Shown here one piece after another: positions 25,725 to 34,742 of a DNA stretch of 64,000 nucleotides; the first letter of the stretch is position 1, and every line of letters begins with the position of its first letter. The stretch covers positions 1 through 64,000 of the forward strand of contig JAUCZK010000008.1 in the NCBI GenBank assembly GCA_030373145.1. Reading direction: 5' to 3'. The translations under genes were made by a program, and so were the position numbers. The notes under the pieces were generated by a model that saw only the letters and a program-made list of their open reading frames with translations, searched no databases and was not told the DNA's origin. The DNA comes from Cyanobium sp. CZS48M. Its GTDB lineage: Bacteria > Cyanobacteriota > Cyanobacteriia > PCC-6307 > Cyanobiaceae.

Positions 25725-27077
25725 TCAAGGTGCTGGGGCCTCGGGAGCAAACTCAGCGGCAGCCCCAGGATCCGCCAGCACCAGGCGCAGCAGCACCGGA
25801 GCCAGAAAGGTGGTCCCCATCACCATCAGCAGGATCGCTGCCTCCAGCGAGGGCCCCAGCACCCCGCTTTGGGTGCCGAGCCCGAGAAAGATCAGGCCCA
25901 CTTCGCCGCGGGGCAGCATCCCCAGCCCCACCGCCAGCCGGTTGGTGGGCTCCTGGCTCAGGTAGCTCCATCCGGCCGCCACCTTGCTGATCACGGCGGC
26001 CACCAGCAGAAACCCTGCCATCACCAGCCCCTCGTGGTTAGCGGCATCGAAGGGATTGAGTACGGCCAGATCGAGGCCGCTGCCGATCAGCACGAAGAAC
26101 ACTGTGGCGAACAGTGCCACCAGGGGCTTCACCGCCTCCTCGATCGCATGCCGGTGGCGCGAGGAACTCAGGATCAGGCCACCGGCAAAAGCCCCGAGGG
26201 CGGCCTCCAGGCCGAAGGCCTGGGCCGCGAAACAGGCCAGCGACAGCACCAGGAAGGCCGCCACCACTACCTCGCCAGGGGCCTGGAGGCGGTCGAGCAG
26301 CCAGTCGAAGCCGGGGGCGGCGGTACGACTCAGGAACAACGCCACGATCACGAACACCCCGGCCGCCGCTATCAGCTTCAGGATCGGTGCGATGGCGAAC
26401 CCTTCGCCGCCCGCCAGCGCCACCACCACGGCCAGGATCACGATGCCGAGGATGTCATCGAGCACGGCGGCACCGATCACCGTCTGCCCATCCCGGGTGC
26501 GCAGGAACTTCAACTCCCCCAGCACGCTGGCCGTGATGCCGATGCTGGTGGCCGTCATCGCCGCACCGGCGAAGATCGCCGGCAGCAGTGGCACGGAGAA
26601 GAGGGCATGCAGGCCGAAGGTGCCCAGGGCGAAGGGAAGCACCACCCCGGTGAGCGCCACCGTGATCGCCTGCACCCCCACCGCCATCAGTTCATCGAGT
26701 TCGCTCTCCAGCCCGGTGAGGAAGAGCAGGGAGAAGAGGCCGATCTTGCCCACCGCCTGCAGGTTGCTGAAGCTGTGGTCATAGATCTCCTGCACCTGGT
26801 CGGGGCCCACGTGGGCCAGCGCGGCGATCGTGCCCTGGGCGAAGGCGTTGAGCTCGCTGGCCAGCTCCGGGGCCAGGATCAGATGAAGCCCGGACACGCC
26901 GACCAGCACACCCGCCACCAGTTCCCCGAGGATGGCCGGCAGGCGCAACCGCACCATCAGCTCGGCCAGGGCCCTGGCGGCGAACAGGATCACCACGAAC
27001 CGGCCTGCCTGGACCAGTGTCTCGGCGGCTTCGAGCTGGTGGCCACCGGCCGCGAGCAGAAGGGCTGGAACGTCCAT
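25725..27077 (-). CDS. Cation:proton antiporter (CPA2-type)
   Basis: LRLPAILGELVAGVLVGVSGL...MTATSIGITASVLGEL...AAVLDDILGIVILAVV...LPRGEVGLIFLGLG. Confidence 0.9.
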   Translation of the reverse strand: MDVPALLLAAGGHQLEAAETLVQAGRFVVILFAARALAELMVRLRLPAILGELVAGVLVGVSGLHLILAPELASELNAFAQGTIAALAHVGPDQVQEIYDHSFSNLQAVGKIGLFSLLFLTGLESELDELMAVGVQAITVALTGVVLPFALGTFGLHALFSVPLLPAIFAGAAMTATSIGITASVLGELKFLRTRDGQTVIGAAVLDDILGIVILAVVVALAGGEGFAIAPILKLIAAAGVFVIVALFLSRTAAPGFDWLLDRLQAPGEVVVAAFLVLSLACFAAQAFGLEAALGAFAGGLILSSSRHRHAIEEAVKPLVALFATVFFVLIGSGLDLAVLNPFDAANHEGLVMAGFLLVAAVISKVAAGWSYLSQEPTNRLAVGLGMLPRGEVGLIFLGLGTQSGVLGPSLEAAILLMVMGTTFLAPVLLRLVLADPGAAAEFAPEAPAP

Positions 27078-27159
27078 GGCAGGCCGGCTGGGGCGATGCT
27101 GGGAATCTTTTCACCCCTCTCCATCGATCGGGGCCGGGATCAGTGACTGAGGATCGTCG

Positions 27160-27366
27160 ATGGAAAGGTTCAAGAGGCCATCAGGACGGCGCCGCCGCAC
27201 TTCCCCCAGGCGACCCGGAGGCCCTCCCGTGGGCCGGCCGGCCATCTCCTGGGGTGTCGTGGCCGTCATCGCCCTGGTCCTGGCCGCCGCATCGATCGTG
27301 ATCGTCAACCTGCAGCAGGCCGGCCATCACCCCCTCAAGATGCGCCGGGAACTGCGAAAGTTCTGA
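27160..27366 (+). CDS. Small single-TM hypothetical protein
   Basis: RPAISWGVVAVIALVLAAASIVIVNLQQ. Confidence 0.4.
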   Translation: MERFKRPSGRRRRTSPRRPGGPPVGRPAISWGVVAVIALVLAAASIVIVNLQQAGHHPLKMRRELRKF

Positions 27367-27506
27367 GCAGAACCGCTCATGAATCGCATCGGCGAGTGCT
27401 CTCCGTCGTGAGGCGATCGGGCTGTGATGGCCAGACTCTGGAGATCGCCGCTGCCGCTGGGATTGCCTCGCACCCGTTCGACATCACGCCCCCCCATCTG
27501 CCTGCC

Positions 27507-28313
27507 ATGCCGCTTCCGGATCCCTTGTTGGGAGCCGGCGATCCGGACGTGTTCCGGATCGTCGGCTCCGGCGGCCGCTCCTCCGTGCTGCTCACCGCCG
27601 ACCACGCCGGCCGTGCCATCCCCGGCCGCCTGGCCGGGCTTCAGCTCAACGAGACGGTGCTCGATACCCATGTGGCCTGGGATCTGGGGGTGGCAGGGCT
27701 GGGCGAGCGCCTGGCAGCCCGGCTGGATGCCTTTCTGATCCTGCACAACTACTCGCGGCTGGTGATCGACGTGAACCGTCCGCCCTGGGCGCCGGACTCG
27801 ATCGTGAGCCTCAGCGAGCACACACGGATCCCTGCCAATGATTCGCTCTCCTTTGCCGAGCGTGAGCAACGGCGGAGCGCGCTCTTCGATCCCTACCACC
27901 ACCGCATCGCCGCCGAGCTCGATGGGCGCTCCCTCCGCGGCCAGCCCACTGTGTTGGTGGCTCTGCACAGTTTCACGCCGGTGCATGCCGGCCAGGAGCG
28001 TCCCTGGCACGTGGGTGTGCTGCACGGCCGTGACGGGCGCCTGGCCCGGCGGCTGCTGCGGGAACTCAGGCGGGATCCTGGCCTGCAGGTGGGCGACAAC
28101 GAGCCCTACGCCGTCAGTGATGCCAGCGACCACACGCTGGTGGTGCATGGCGAGCAACGGCGGATTCCCCACGTGGAGCTGGAGGTCCGCCAGGACCTGC
28201 TGGCCACGACGGCGGGGCAGCAGGAGTGGGCCGAGCGCCTCGCCGCCGTGCTGGAAACCTCACTGGCGGAGGCATTGCCGCCGCTGCGGGGCGGTCCGTC
28301 GTCCCTAGGCTGA
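27507..28313 (+). CDS. N-formylglutamate amidohydrolase family protein
   Basis: VLLTADHAGRAIPGRL..LDTHVAWDLGVAGL..YSRLVIDVNRPP..VALHSFTPVH..RIPHVELEVRQDL. Confidence 0.88.
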   Translation: MPLPDPLLGAGDPDVFRIVGSGGRSSVLLTADHAGRAIPGRLAGLQLNETVLDTHVAWDLGVAGLGERLAARLDAFLILHNYSRLVIDVNRPPWAPDSIVSLSEHTRIPANDSLSFAEREQRRSALFDPYHHRIAAELDGRSLRGQPTVLVALHSFTPVHAGQERPWHVGVLHGRDGRLARRLLRELRRDPGLQVGDNEPYAVSDASDHTLVVHGEQRRIPHVELEVRQDLLATTAGQQEWAERLAAVLETSLAEALPPLRGGPSSLG

Positions 28314-28316
28314 TTC

Positions 28317-29156
28317 ATGGACTTACAGCACAACCCCGCCCCGATGCCGTCTGGTGCGGTCAAGATCCGCGTGGGGTTCGACCTGGAACTGCGCTGCCCG
28401 CAGCCGACACCGATGATCGTGACCCTCGGCGTGCATGCCAGCCGGGCGGCGGATCTGCTCGAGCCCGACACGCTGCAGACCACCCCCGAGGTGCCGCTGC
28501 GCTCCTACGTGGATTCCTTCGGCAACCACTGCCAGCGACTGGTGGCACCGGCCGGTGTGCTGCGGTTGCAGGCCACGGGGCTGGTGGCGGATTCGGGCCG
28601 GCCCGATCCGCTGCTGCCGCAGCTGCAGCAGCGGCCGGTGGACGACCTGGCGGACGAGGTGCTCCTGTTCCTGCTCAGCAGCCGCTACTGCGAGAGCGAT
28701 CTGCTCACCGATCTGGCCTGGTCGTTGTTCGCGGAGACTCCCACCGGCTGGGGGCGGGTGCAGGCGATCTGTGATTTCGTACACCGCCATGTGCGCTTCG
28801 ACTACAACCGCACCAGTCCCACCAAATCAGCCCTGACGACTTACCAGAGCCAGGAGGGTGTCTGCCGCGACTTCACCCATCTCGCCATCGCCTTCTGCCG
28901 CTGCATGAACATCCCGGCCCGCTACTGCACCGGTTACCTCAGCGACATCGGTGTGCCACCGCCCCACTCGGCCATGGACTTCGCAGCCTGGTTCGAGGCC
29001 TACCTCGATGATGGCTGGCACGTGTTCGACCCACGCAACAACAGCCCGCGGATCGGGCGGATCCTGATCGCCCGCGGCCGAGATGCCGCCGATGTGGCGC
29101 TCACCACCAGCTTCGGCCCCTCGACACTGGAATCCTTCCGGGTGTGGACCGCCTGA
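28317..29156 (+). CDS. Transglutaminase-like protein
   Basis: SQEGVCRDFTHLAIAFCRCMNIPARYCTGYL..MDFAAWFEAYLDDGWHVFDPRNN. Confidence 0.9.
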   Translation: MDLQHNPAPMPSGAVKIRVGFDLELRCPQPTPMIVTLGVHASRAADLLEPDTLQTTPEVPLRSYVDSFGNHCQRLVAPAGVLRLQATGLVADSGRPDPLLPQLQQRPVDDLADEVLLFLLSSRYCESDLLTDLAWSLFAETPTGWGRVQAICDFVHRHVRFDYNRTSPTKSALTTYQSQEGVCRDFTHLAIAFCRCMNIPARYCTGYLSDIGVPPPHSAMDFAAWFEAYLDDGWHVFDPRNNSPRIGRILIARGRDAADVALTTSFGPSTLESFRVWTA

Positions 29157-29179
29157 GCCGGCCCCACCACGGCGGGGCC

Positions 29180-29362
29180 TCAGGGCAGGGTGAAACCGGA
29201 GGTGTTCAGGTGCTTGAGATCGAGCATCACGATCGTGAGCCAACCGGTCAGCGCCAGACCGCCAACCACGGCCAACACAACCAGAACGCCTGCCAGCGCT
29301 GATTTCGCAGAGCTTTTATCGTTCGCCACAGCTGGATTCGATTGTTCAATGAAGTATGCCAT
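29180..29362 (-). CDS. Small single-TM hypothetical protein
   Basis: MAYFIEQSNPAVANDKSSAKSALAGVLVVLAVVGGLALTGWLTIVMLDLKHLNTSGFTLP. Confidence 0.45.
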   Translation of the reverse strand: MAYFIEQSNPAVANDKSSAKSALAGVLVVLAVVGGLALTGWLTIVMLDLKHLNTSGFTLP

Positions 29363-29494
29363 GGCCAGGCTGCATGGGAGCGATCATCAGGCGCCGGTCC
29401 TAGTTCTGAGCCTGCAATCTGTTGCGCTTGCTCATTCTTCTGGGGCCGAAGTTCAATCCGCTGAAGGCTTATCTGTTGAAGATCTCTCGACTGA

Positions 29495-29554
29495 TGATCA
29501 ATTCACGAATGATCAATTCGCCATTGACCAATTCGCGAATGACCAATTCGCTGC
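29495..29554 (+). repeat. Tandem array of four 15-bp units
   Basis: TGATCAATTCACGAA TGATCAATTCGCCAT TGACCAATTCGCGAA TGACCAATTCGCTGC; ends 43 bp before the ATG at 29598. Confidence 0.85.
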
Positions 29555-29597
29555 CCCCTGATCTGCTGAAGGTGGCTGGGCTTGCGAGGCTTGGAGC

Positions 29598-31019
29598 ATG
29601 ACTCTGGCCCCCGCTCAACCCGTTGACGCCGTGGTGGTGGGCGCTGGCCTCTCGGGGCTGGTGGCGGCCCGCAGCCTGCAACGGGCGGGTCGATCGGTGC
29701 GCCTGATCGAGGCCGCCGCCACGGCGGGAGGGCGGATGGTGGGTGAGCGTCTGCAGCTGGCAGGGGAGAAGCCTGGGGCGGAGGGGCGCCAAGTCTGGAT
29801 CGACCTCGGCGGCCAGTGGGTGGGCCCCACCCAGACCCGCTACCAGGACCTGCTGGATCGTCACGGCATCCGCCGCTTCGATTCCCCCCACAGCGGTGAC
29901 ACGGCCCTGGTGTTCGCCGGCAGCCGCTGCCGTTTCGCCGGCTTTTTCCAGGGATTCCCCGAGGGGCAGCCCCCAGCGGTTCCCAGCGCCGACTGGGACG
30001 ACGCCATGGCGGCCCTGGAGCAGTTCCTGGAGCTGGTGGCCCAGCTGCCGCCAGGCCATCCCCACCACCATCCCGCCGCCGCCGAACTCGACCGCCTGAG
30101 CTTTCAGGACTGGATCGACGCCCACACCCACACCCCCTTTGCCGCCTGGTACTTCGCCTACTTCTGCCGGGCGGTGGGTTTTCTCGGTCCAGCGGAACCG
30201 GAGCAGGTGTCGTTGCTGCATGTGCTCTGGGGCCAGCGCACCGCCTCCCAGGGCGAGCATCCTGAGGAGTTCCTGCTCCATGGCGGTGCCGGTCAGCTGC
30301 CGGCCCTGCTGGCCGCCGAGCTGGCAGACGGAGTGCTGCGGCTGGGTGAGCCGGTGCGGGCGATCGAGCAGGCGCTGCCCGGGGCCGAGCACTCGGTGCA
30401 GGTGCACACCGATCAGGCCAGCTACCCCTGCCGGGCCGTGATCGTGGCGATGCCGCCGGCGCAGGTGGGCCATCTGCGCTTCTCACCAGCGCTGCCCGCC
30501 GACCGCCAGCAGCTCAACGACGAGATGGCCATGGGCGCCTGCGCCAAGGTGCTGGTGGTGTACGCCAGCCCCTGGTGGCGGCAGCAGGGGCTCTCGGGGA
30601 TCGCCATCGGCGATCGGTCCACCGTGGAGCTCTGCGCCGACAGCTCCGATCCCGAGAACGGCTGCGGTGTGCTGGCCGCCTTCGTGGTGGGGCACCGCTA
30701 CCGCCGCTGGTCTGCCCTGGGTGACGCCGGGCGCCGGCAGGCGCTGCTGGCGGATCTGGCCGCCTATCTGGGGCCCCAGGCCCTCACCCCCCTGGCCTAC
30801 GTGGAGAAGGACTGGCCGTCGGTGCCATTCGTGGGTGGCGCCTATGCCGGCTGGATGCCGCCGGGCCTGTGGACCCGCTGCGGTGAGGCTTTGCGCCGGC
30901 CCCACGGCCTGGTGTTCTGGGCCGGCACCGAGGTGGCCGAGCGCTGGCCCGGCTTCTTCGAGGGGGCGGTGCGTAGCGGTGAGGAAGCGGCGGCGGCGCT
31001 GGTGCAACAGCTTGGCTGA
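29598..31019 (+). CDS. Flavin-containing amine oxidase family protein
   Basis: VDAVVVGAGLSGLVAARSLQRAGRSVRLIEAAATAGGRM...LVFWAGTEVAERWPGFFEGAVRSGEEAA. Confidence 0.9.
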   Translation: MTLAPAQPVDAVVVGAGLSGLVAARSLQRAGRSVRLIEAAATAGGRMVGERLQLAGEKPGAEGRQVWIDLGGQWVGPTQTRYQDLLDRHGIRRFDSPHSGDTALVFAGSRCRFAGFFQGFPEGQPPAVPSADWDDAMAALEQFLELVAQLPPGHPHHHPAAAELDRLSFQDWIDAHTHTPFAAWYFAYFCRAVGFLGPAEPEQVSLLHVLWGQRTASQGEHPEEFLLHGGAGQLPALLAAELADGVLRLGEPVRAIEQALPGAEHSVQVHTDQASYPCRAVIVAMPPAQVGHLRFSPALPADRQQLNDEMAMGACAKVLVVYASPWWRQQGLSGIAIGDRSTVELCADSSDPENGCGVLAAFVVGHRYRRWSALGDAGRRQALLADLAAYLGPQALTPLAYVEKDWPSVPFVGGAYAGWMPPGLWTRCGEALRRPHGLVFWAGTEVAERWPGFFEGAVRSGEEAAAALVQQLG

Positions 31020-31518
31020 ATCCAGATCCCCACAGCTGCGCGAGCGCGATCCCCGAGAGCTGGGCTGGCGGCTCTGGAGCCTGCACGCCCTGCGCACGGC
31101 CCTCGCGGTAGGTGTGTCGATGGGCCTGGCCAGCGGCCTCGGCCTGTCGGTTCCCTACTGGGCACCGATCACCACGATCATCGTCACCCAGTCGACCCTG
31201 GTCGACTCCTGGCTGATCTCACGCCGCCGGCTGCAGGGCACAGCCCTGGGTGTGGTGCTCGGCGCCGCTCAGGTGCAGTGGCTGCCCGCCGGGCTCCCGG
31301 CCTACGTGGCCGCCATCCTGCTGCTGGGGCTGGTCTGTGGCCTTTTGCGCCTGCACCAGAGTGCCTACCGCTTCGGGGGCATCGCCCTCACCATCGTCAG
31401 CCTCGTGCCCCACACCTCCCCGGTCTGGGGCCTGGCCTGGTACCGCTTCGTCGATGTCAGCCTTGGCATCCTGGTGAGCCTGGCCATCACCCTGGTCTGG
31501 CCGGAGCGCCTCAGCTGA
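31012..31518 (+). CDS. FUSC-like membrane protein
   Basis: ALRTALAVGVSMGLASGLGLSVPYWAPITTIIVTQSTLVDSWLISRRRLQGTALGVVLGA; likely TTG start overlapping the upstream stop. Confidence 0.7.
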   Translation: MAESRSPQLRERDPRELGWRLWSLHALRTALAVGVSMGLASGLGLSVPYWAPITTIIVTQSTLVDSWLISRRRLQGTALGVVLGAAQVQWLPAGLPAYVAAILLLGLVCGLLRLHQSAYRFGGIALTIVSLVPHTSPVWGLAWYRFVDVSLGILVSLAITLVWPERLS

Positions 31519-32639
31519 TGGCTGTCCTTCAGCACCGCCACGAGCTGATCCCCAGGGCGGAGAACCCTGAGCGGGAGCAGGCTCTGATGGAGGCCTCGAG
31601 GACGTTCCGCGCCTCCTTCCAGCAGCTCCTCCAGCGCCGCATCGGCGAAGTCCTCGGCGAGGAGTCCCTGGCAGCTCGGGAGCTGAAGCGGCGCTGGCCC
31701 GATCTGCGCCGGCAGCTCGATGCCTGCCCCCGGATCCAGGCGGCCCATCAGCGGCGCGCCGCCCTGCAGGACCAGCTCTGGGCCACGGTCATGGCAGCGA
31801 TCGCGGGCGACCGCCAGCGCCTAGAGGCGGTGGCCGACCGCCAGCGCCAGAGACCGGGAAGCCTGCAGCTGACGCCCGATCTGGCCATCCCCTCCCACCA
31901 GCTCAAGGCCGACATCCACCGCATGCCCGGGGGCTACCTCAACGAACCGGAGGAAGACGGTGTCGTCACCGGTGCCCTCTACGACCATGGCGTGTTCCTC
32001 TACGGCCAGGGCTGGTTCGGTCCTCTCAACGATGCCACTGGCAGGACCGTGATCGAGCAGGTGCTGGCCCGCCATCACGCCGGTCTGCGGCCGCGGCGGA
32101 TCCTCGACCTGGGCTGCGGAGCAGGCCACAGCACCCTGCCCTATGCGGTGGCCTTCCCCGAGGCCGAGGTGTGGGGGATCGATCTGGGGGCCTCTCTGCT
32201 GCGCTACGCCAGTGCGCGGGCGCGGCTGCTCCATCACGCGGTTCATTTCGCCCAGCAGGATGCCGAACGCACCGGCTTCGGGGATCGCAGCTTCGATCTG
32301 ATCGTGAGCCACATCCTGCTGCACGAGATCCCGGCGGTCGCCAGGCGGCGCCTGTTCGCTGAAGGCCATCGCCTGCTCAGGCCGGATGGGCTGATGGTGC
32401 ACCTCGACAGCGCCCGCTTCCTTCGCCCCTCCACACCGGCCGCCCGTTACTTCCGCGACACGGAGGTCTGGGTGAACTCGGAGCCCTATCTGGCCTCCTC
32501 CCCTGATCACGCCTTCTTGTCCTATGCCCTCGAGGCCGGCTTCGCCCCGGATCGCTTCCAGGTTCATGAGCTGCCGGGCCACACCGCCGGGGCCGGCGGC
32601 ACACCCCAATGGTTGGCCTTCTGCGCCCGGAAGGGCTGA
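31518..32639 (+). CDS. SAM-dependent methyltransferase
   Basis: ILDLGCGAGHSTLPYAVAFPEAEVWGIDLGASLLRYA...FDLIVSHILLHEI. Confidence 0.88.
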   Translation: MAVLQHRHELIPRAENPEREQALMEASRTFRASFQQLLQRRIGEVLGEESLAARELKRRWPDLRRQLDACPRIQAAHQRRAALQDQLWATVMAAIAGDRQRLEAVADRQRQRPGSLQLTPDLAIPSHQLKADIHRMPGGYLNEPEEDGVVTGALYDHGVFLYGQGWFGPLNDATGRTVIEQVLARHHAGLRPRRILDLGCGAGHSTLPYAVAFPEAEVWGIDLGASLLRYASARARLLHHAVHFAQQDAERTGFGDRSFDLIVSHILLHEIPAVARRRLFAEGHRLLRPDGLMVHLDSARFLRPSTPAARYFRDTEVWVNSEPYLASSPDHAFLSYALEAGFAPDRFQVHELPGHTAGAGGTPQWLAFCARKG

Positions 32640-32719
32640 GCCCGCCGACAGGTCGGGCCGCGCTGTGCACAACACTCCAGACGCCGATACGCTGACTGAC
32701 CCTCCACAGCACAGGTGCC

Positions 32720-32926
32720 ATGGCCCCCAGGGTCTCCCTAGCAGCCCGCAGCAGGCGAGTGAGCCGGGAAGACGCGCTGGAGCAGCTCGATCTGGCGACC
32801 CTGGCGCAGGCCTACCGCTCAGGCCATCCGGTGTATCTGGGCCGGGGAGACTTCTGGACCTGGGAGCAGGACGGCATCCCTGGCTGGCTGGTTCCGCGCT
32901 TCGATGATCTCGGTTTTCTGCCCTGA
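32720..32926 (+). CDS. Small hypothetical protein
   Basis: 68 aa ORF between well-supported genes. Confidence 0.4.
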   Translation: MAPRVSLAARSRRVSREDALEQLDLATLAQAYRSGHPVYLGRGDFWTWEQDGIPGWLVPRFDDLGFLP

Positions 32927-32982
32927 GGCTCCCGGGTGCCTGCACCTAGCCTCGGCTCACGCCGAGGTTCAAGGACGTCCCC

Positions 32983-33492
32983 ATGGAACTGACCATGTAC
33001 ACGGCCACCGTGCCGCCCCTGCGCCGGACGCTCACCAACCTGATCGCGGTACTGGGCAAGGGCCTGGCCCACGCCGAGGCCCAGGGGTTCGATCCCGCCG
33101 TGCTGGTGACCAGCCGCCTCTATCCCGACATGTTCCCTCTGGCACGCCAGGTGCAGATCGCCTCCGACCTGGCCCGCCGCGGCGTGGCGCGTCTGGCCGG
33201 TCTGGAGGCGCCGCCGCTGGCGGACAGCGAAACCAGCTTTCCCGAGCTGATCGATCGCCTGCAGCGCTCGATCGACTATCTCGATGGCTTCAGCGCCGAT
33301 CAGATCGACGGCAGTGAAGAACGGGAGATCACCGTTCCGATCGGCCGCGGCGAGACGATCACCATGGCGGGGTGGCCTTTCCTCTCGATGTTCGTGCTGC
33401 CCAACGTCTATTTCCACGCCACCACCACCTACGCGATCCTGCGCCATAACGGCGTGGTGCTGGGCAAGCGCGATTTCCTCGGTGAGTCCTGA
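32983..33492 (+). CDS. DUF1993 family protein
   Basis: LYPDMFPLARQVQIASDLARRGVARLAGLE..FPELIDRLQRSIDYLDGF..FHATTTYAILRHNGV. Confidence 0.8.
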   Translation: MELTMYTATVPPLRRTLTNLIAVLGKGLAHAEAQGFDPAVLVTSRLYPDMFPLARQVQIASDLARRGVARLAGLEAPPLADSETSFPELIDRLQRSIDYLDGFSADQIDGSEEREITVPIGRGETITMAGWPFLSMFVLPNVYFHATTTYAILRHNGVVLGKRDFLGES

Positions 33493-33506
33493 GCTCACGG
33501 CCATGA

Positions 33507-34124
33507 ATGCCCAGCGGTGATCCGGCCAGCCCCACCCAGGTCATCACCACCCAGGCCAGTGTAGCCATCGCCCTGGGGGCCAACCTCGGTGACCCGATCG
33601 CCACCCTTACGGCTGTGCGCCCCCTGCTGATCCGTGAGCTTCACAGCTGGGCGGCGTGGGCTGCCGCCGACCTGGTGCTGGGGTGGTCGCCCCTGTTCCG
33701 TACGGCGCCGGTTGGGGGGCCGCCTGGGCAGCCGCCCTTCGTCAATGGGGCCCTTCTCGTGGCGCGCGCCTGCGGTGGCCGCGAGCCCTGGCCGGATCCG
33801 CTGGCCCTGCTGGAGCGCTTGCAGGGGCTGGAGGAGCGCTTCGGTCGCCAGCGCCTGGAGCCCTGGGGTCCCCGCAGCCTCGATCTCGACCTCCTCTGGT
33901 GCGGTGATGCTCGCTGCAGCAGTCCCCAGCTGGAGCTTCCCCACCCGCGCCTGCGCCAGCGCGCCTTTGTGGTGGCCCCTCTGGCGGCGATCGCGGGGCC
34001 GCTGGTGCTCCCCGGTGGCCACGAAACCGCCGCTGCCCTGCTGGCTGAGCTGCTGAGCTGCCCCGGCGCCGAGCCCCCGCCGCTGCCGCTGCCTGCGCAG
34101 GAGGGCTGGCCTGAAGAGGCCTGA
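33507..34124 (+). CDS. folK: 2-amino-4-hydroxy-6-hydroxymethyldihydropteridine diphosphokinase
   Basis: VAIALGANLGDPIATL..PFVNGALL..ERFGRQRLEPWGPRSLDLDLLWCGD..LPHPRLRQRAFVVAPL. Confidence 0.9.
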   Translation: MPSGDPASPTQVITTQASVAIALGANLGDPIATLTAVRPLLIRELHSWAAWAAADLVLGWSPLFRTAPVGGPPGQPPFVNGALLVARACGGREPWPDPLALLERLQGLEERFGRQRLEPWGPRSLDLDLLWCGDARCSSPQLELPHPRLRQRAFVVAPLAAIAGPLVLPGGHETAAALLAELLSCPGAEPPPLPLPAQEGWPEEA

Positions 34125-34178
34125 ACCGCAGGGGCCGCGGCCGGCGGTCACACTGGTGGGCCTGCTCCAGCCCTGTTC

Positions 34179-34742
34179 ATGGCTCCCCTGCCGCCGCCCG
34201 AGCCCTCCACCCACCTGGAAACCACGGCGGTGCTCGAGGCCCGCAAGATCCGCTTCGAGCTCAACCGGGTGCTGCTGCCGATGGGAGTGGAGGCCACCTA
34301 CGGGATCATTCGTCATCCCGGCGCCTCGCTGGCGGTGCCGGTGCTGGCCGACGGGAGCGTGGTGCTGCTGCGCCAATACCGGTTCGCTGTGGAGCGGCGC
34401 ATCCTTGAATTCCCCGCCGGCACCCTCGAGGACGGTGAGGACCCCCTGGAGTCGATGCAGCGGGAGCTGGGGGAGGAGGCGGGCTACAGCGCCAGCCGCT
34501 GGGATTCCCTCGGTCTGATGCTGCCCTGCCCCGGCTATTCCGATGAGGTGATCCACCTCTTCCTGGCCCGGGATCTCACCCCCCTCAGCGACCGTCCCGC
34601 GGGTGACGACGACGAGGATCTGGACGTGCTGCTGCTGGCGCCCGCCGCCCTCGATGCCGCACTGGCCAGCGGCGATGAGGCCCTCGACGGCAAGAGCGTC
34701 ACGGCCTGGTTCCGGGCCCGTCAGCTGCTGGGCCTCGGATGA
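34179..34742 (+). CDS. NUDIX hydrolase
   Basis: LEFPAGTLEDGEDPLESMQRELGEEAGY. Confidence 0.9.
   Translation: MAPLPPPEPSTHLETTAVLEARKIRFELNRVLLPMGVEATYGIIRHPGASLAVPVLADGSVVLLRQYRFAVERRILEFPAGTLEDGEDPLESMQRELGEEAGYSASRWDSLGLMLPCPGYSDEVIHLFLARDLTPLSDRPAGDDDEDLDVLLLAPAALDAALASGDEALDGKSVTAWFRARQLLGLG

Noticed and set aside
25674-27146. 490-aa plus-strand ORF
   Set aside because: Antisense to the cation:proton antiporter; His/Gln/Gly-rich with no family features.
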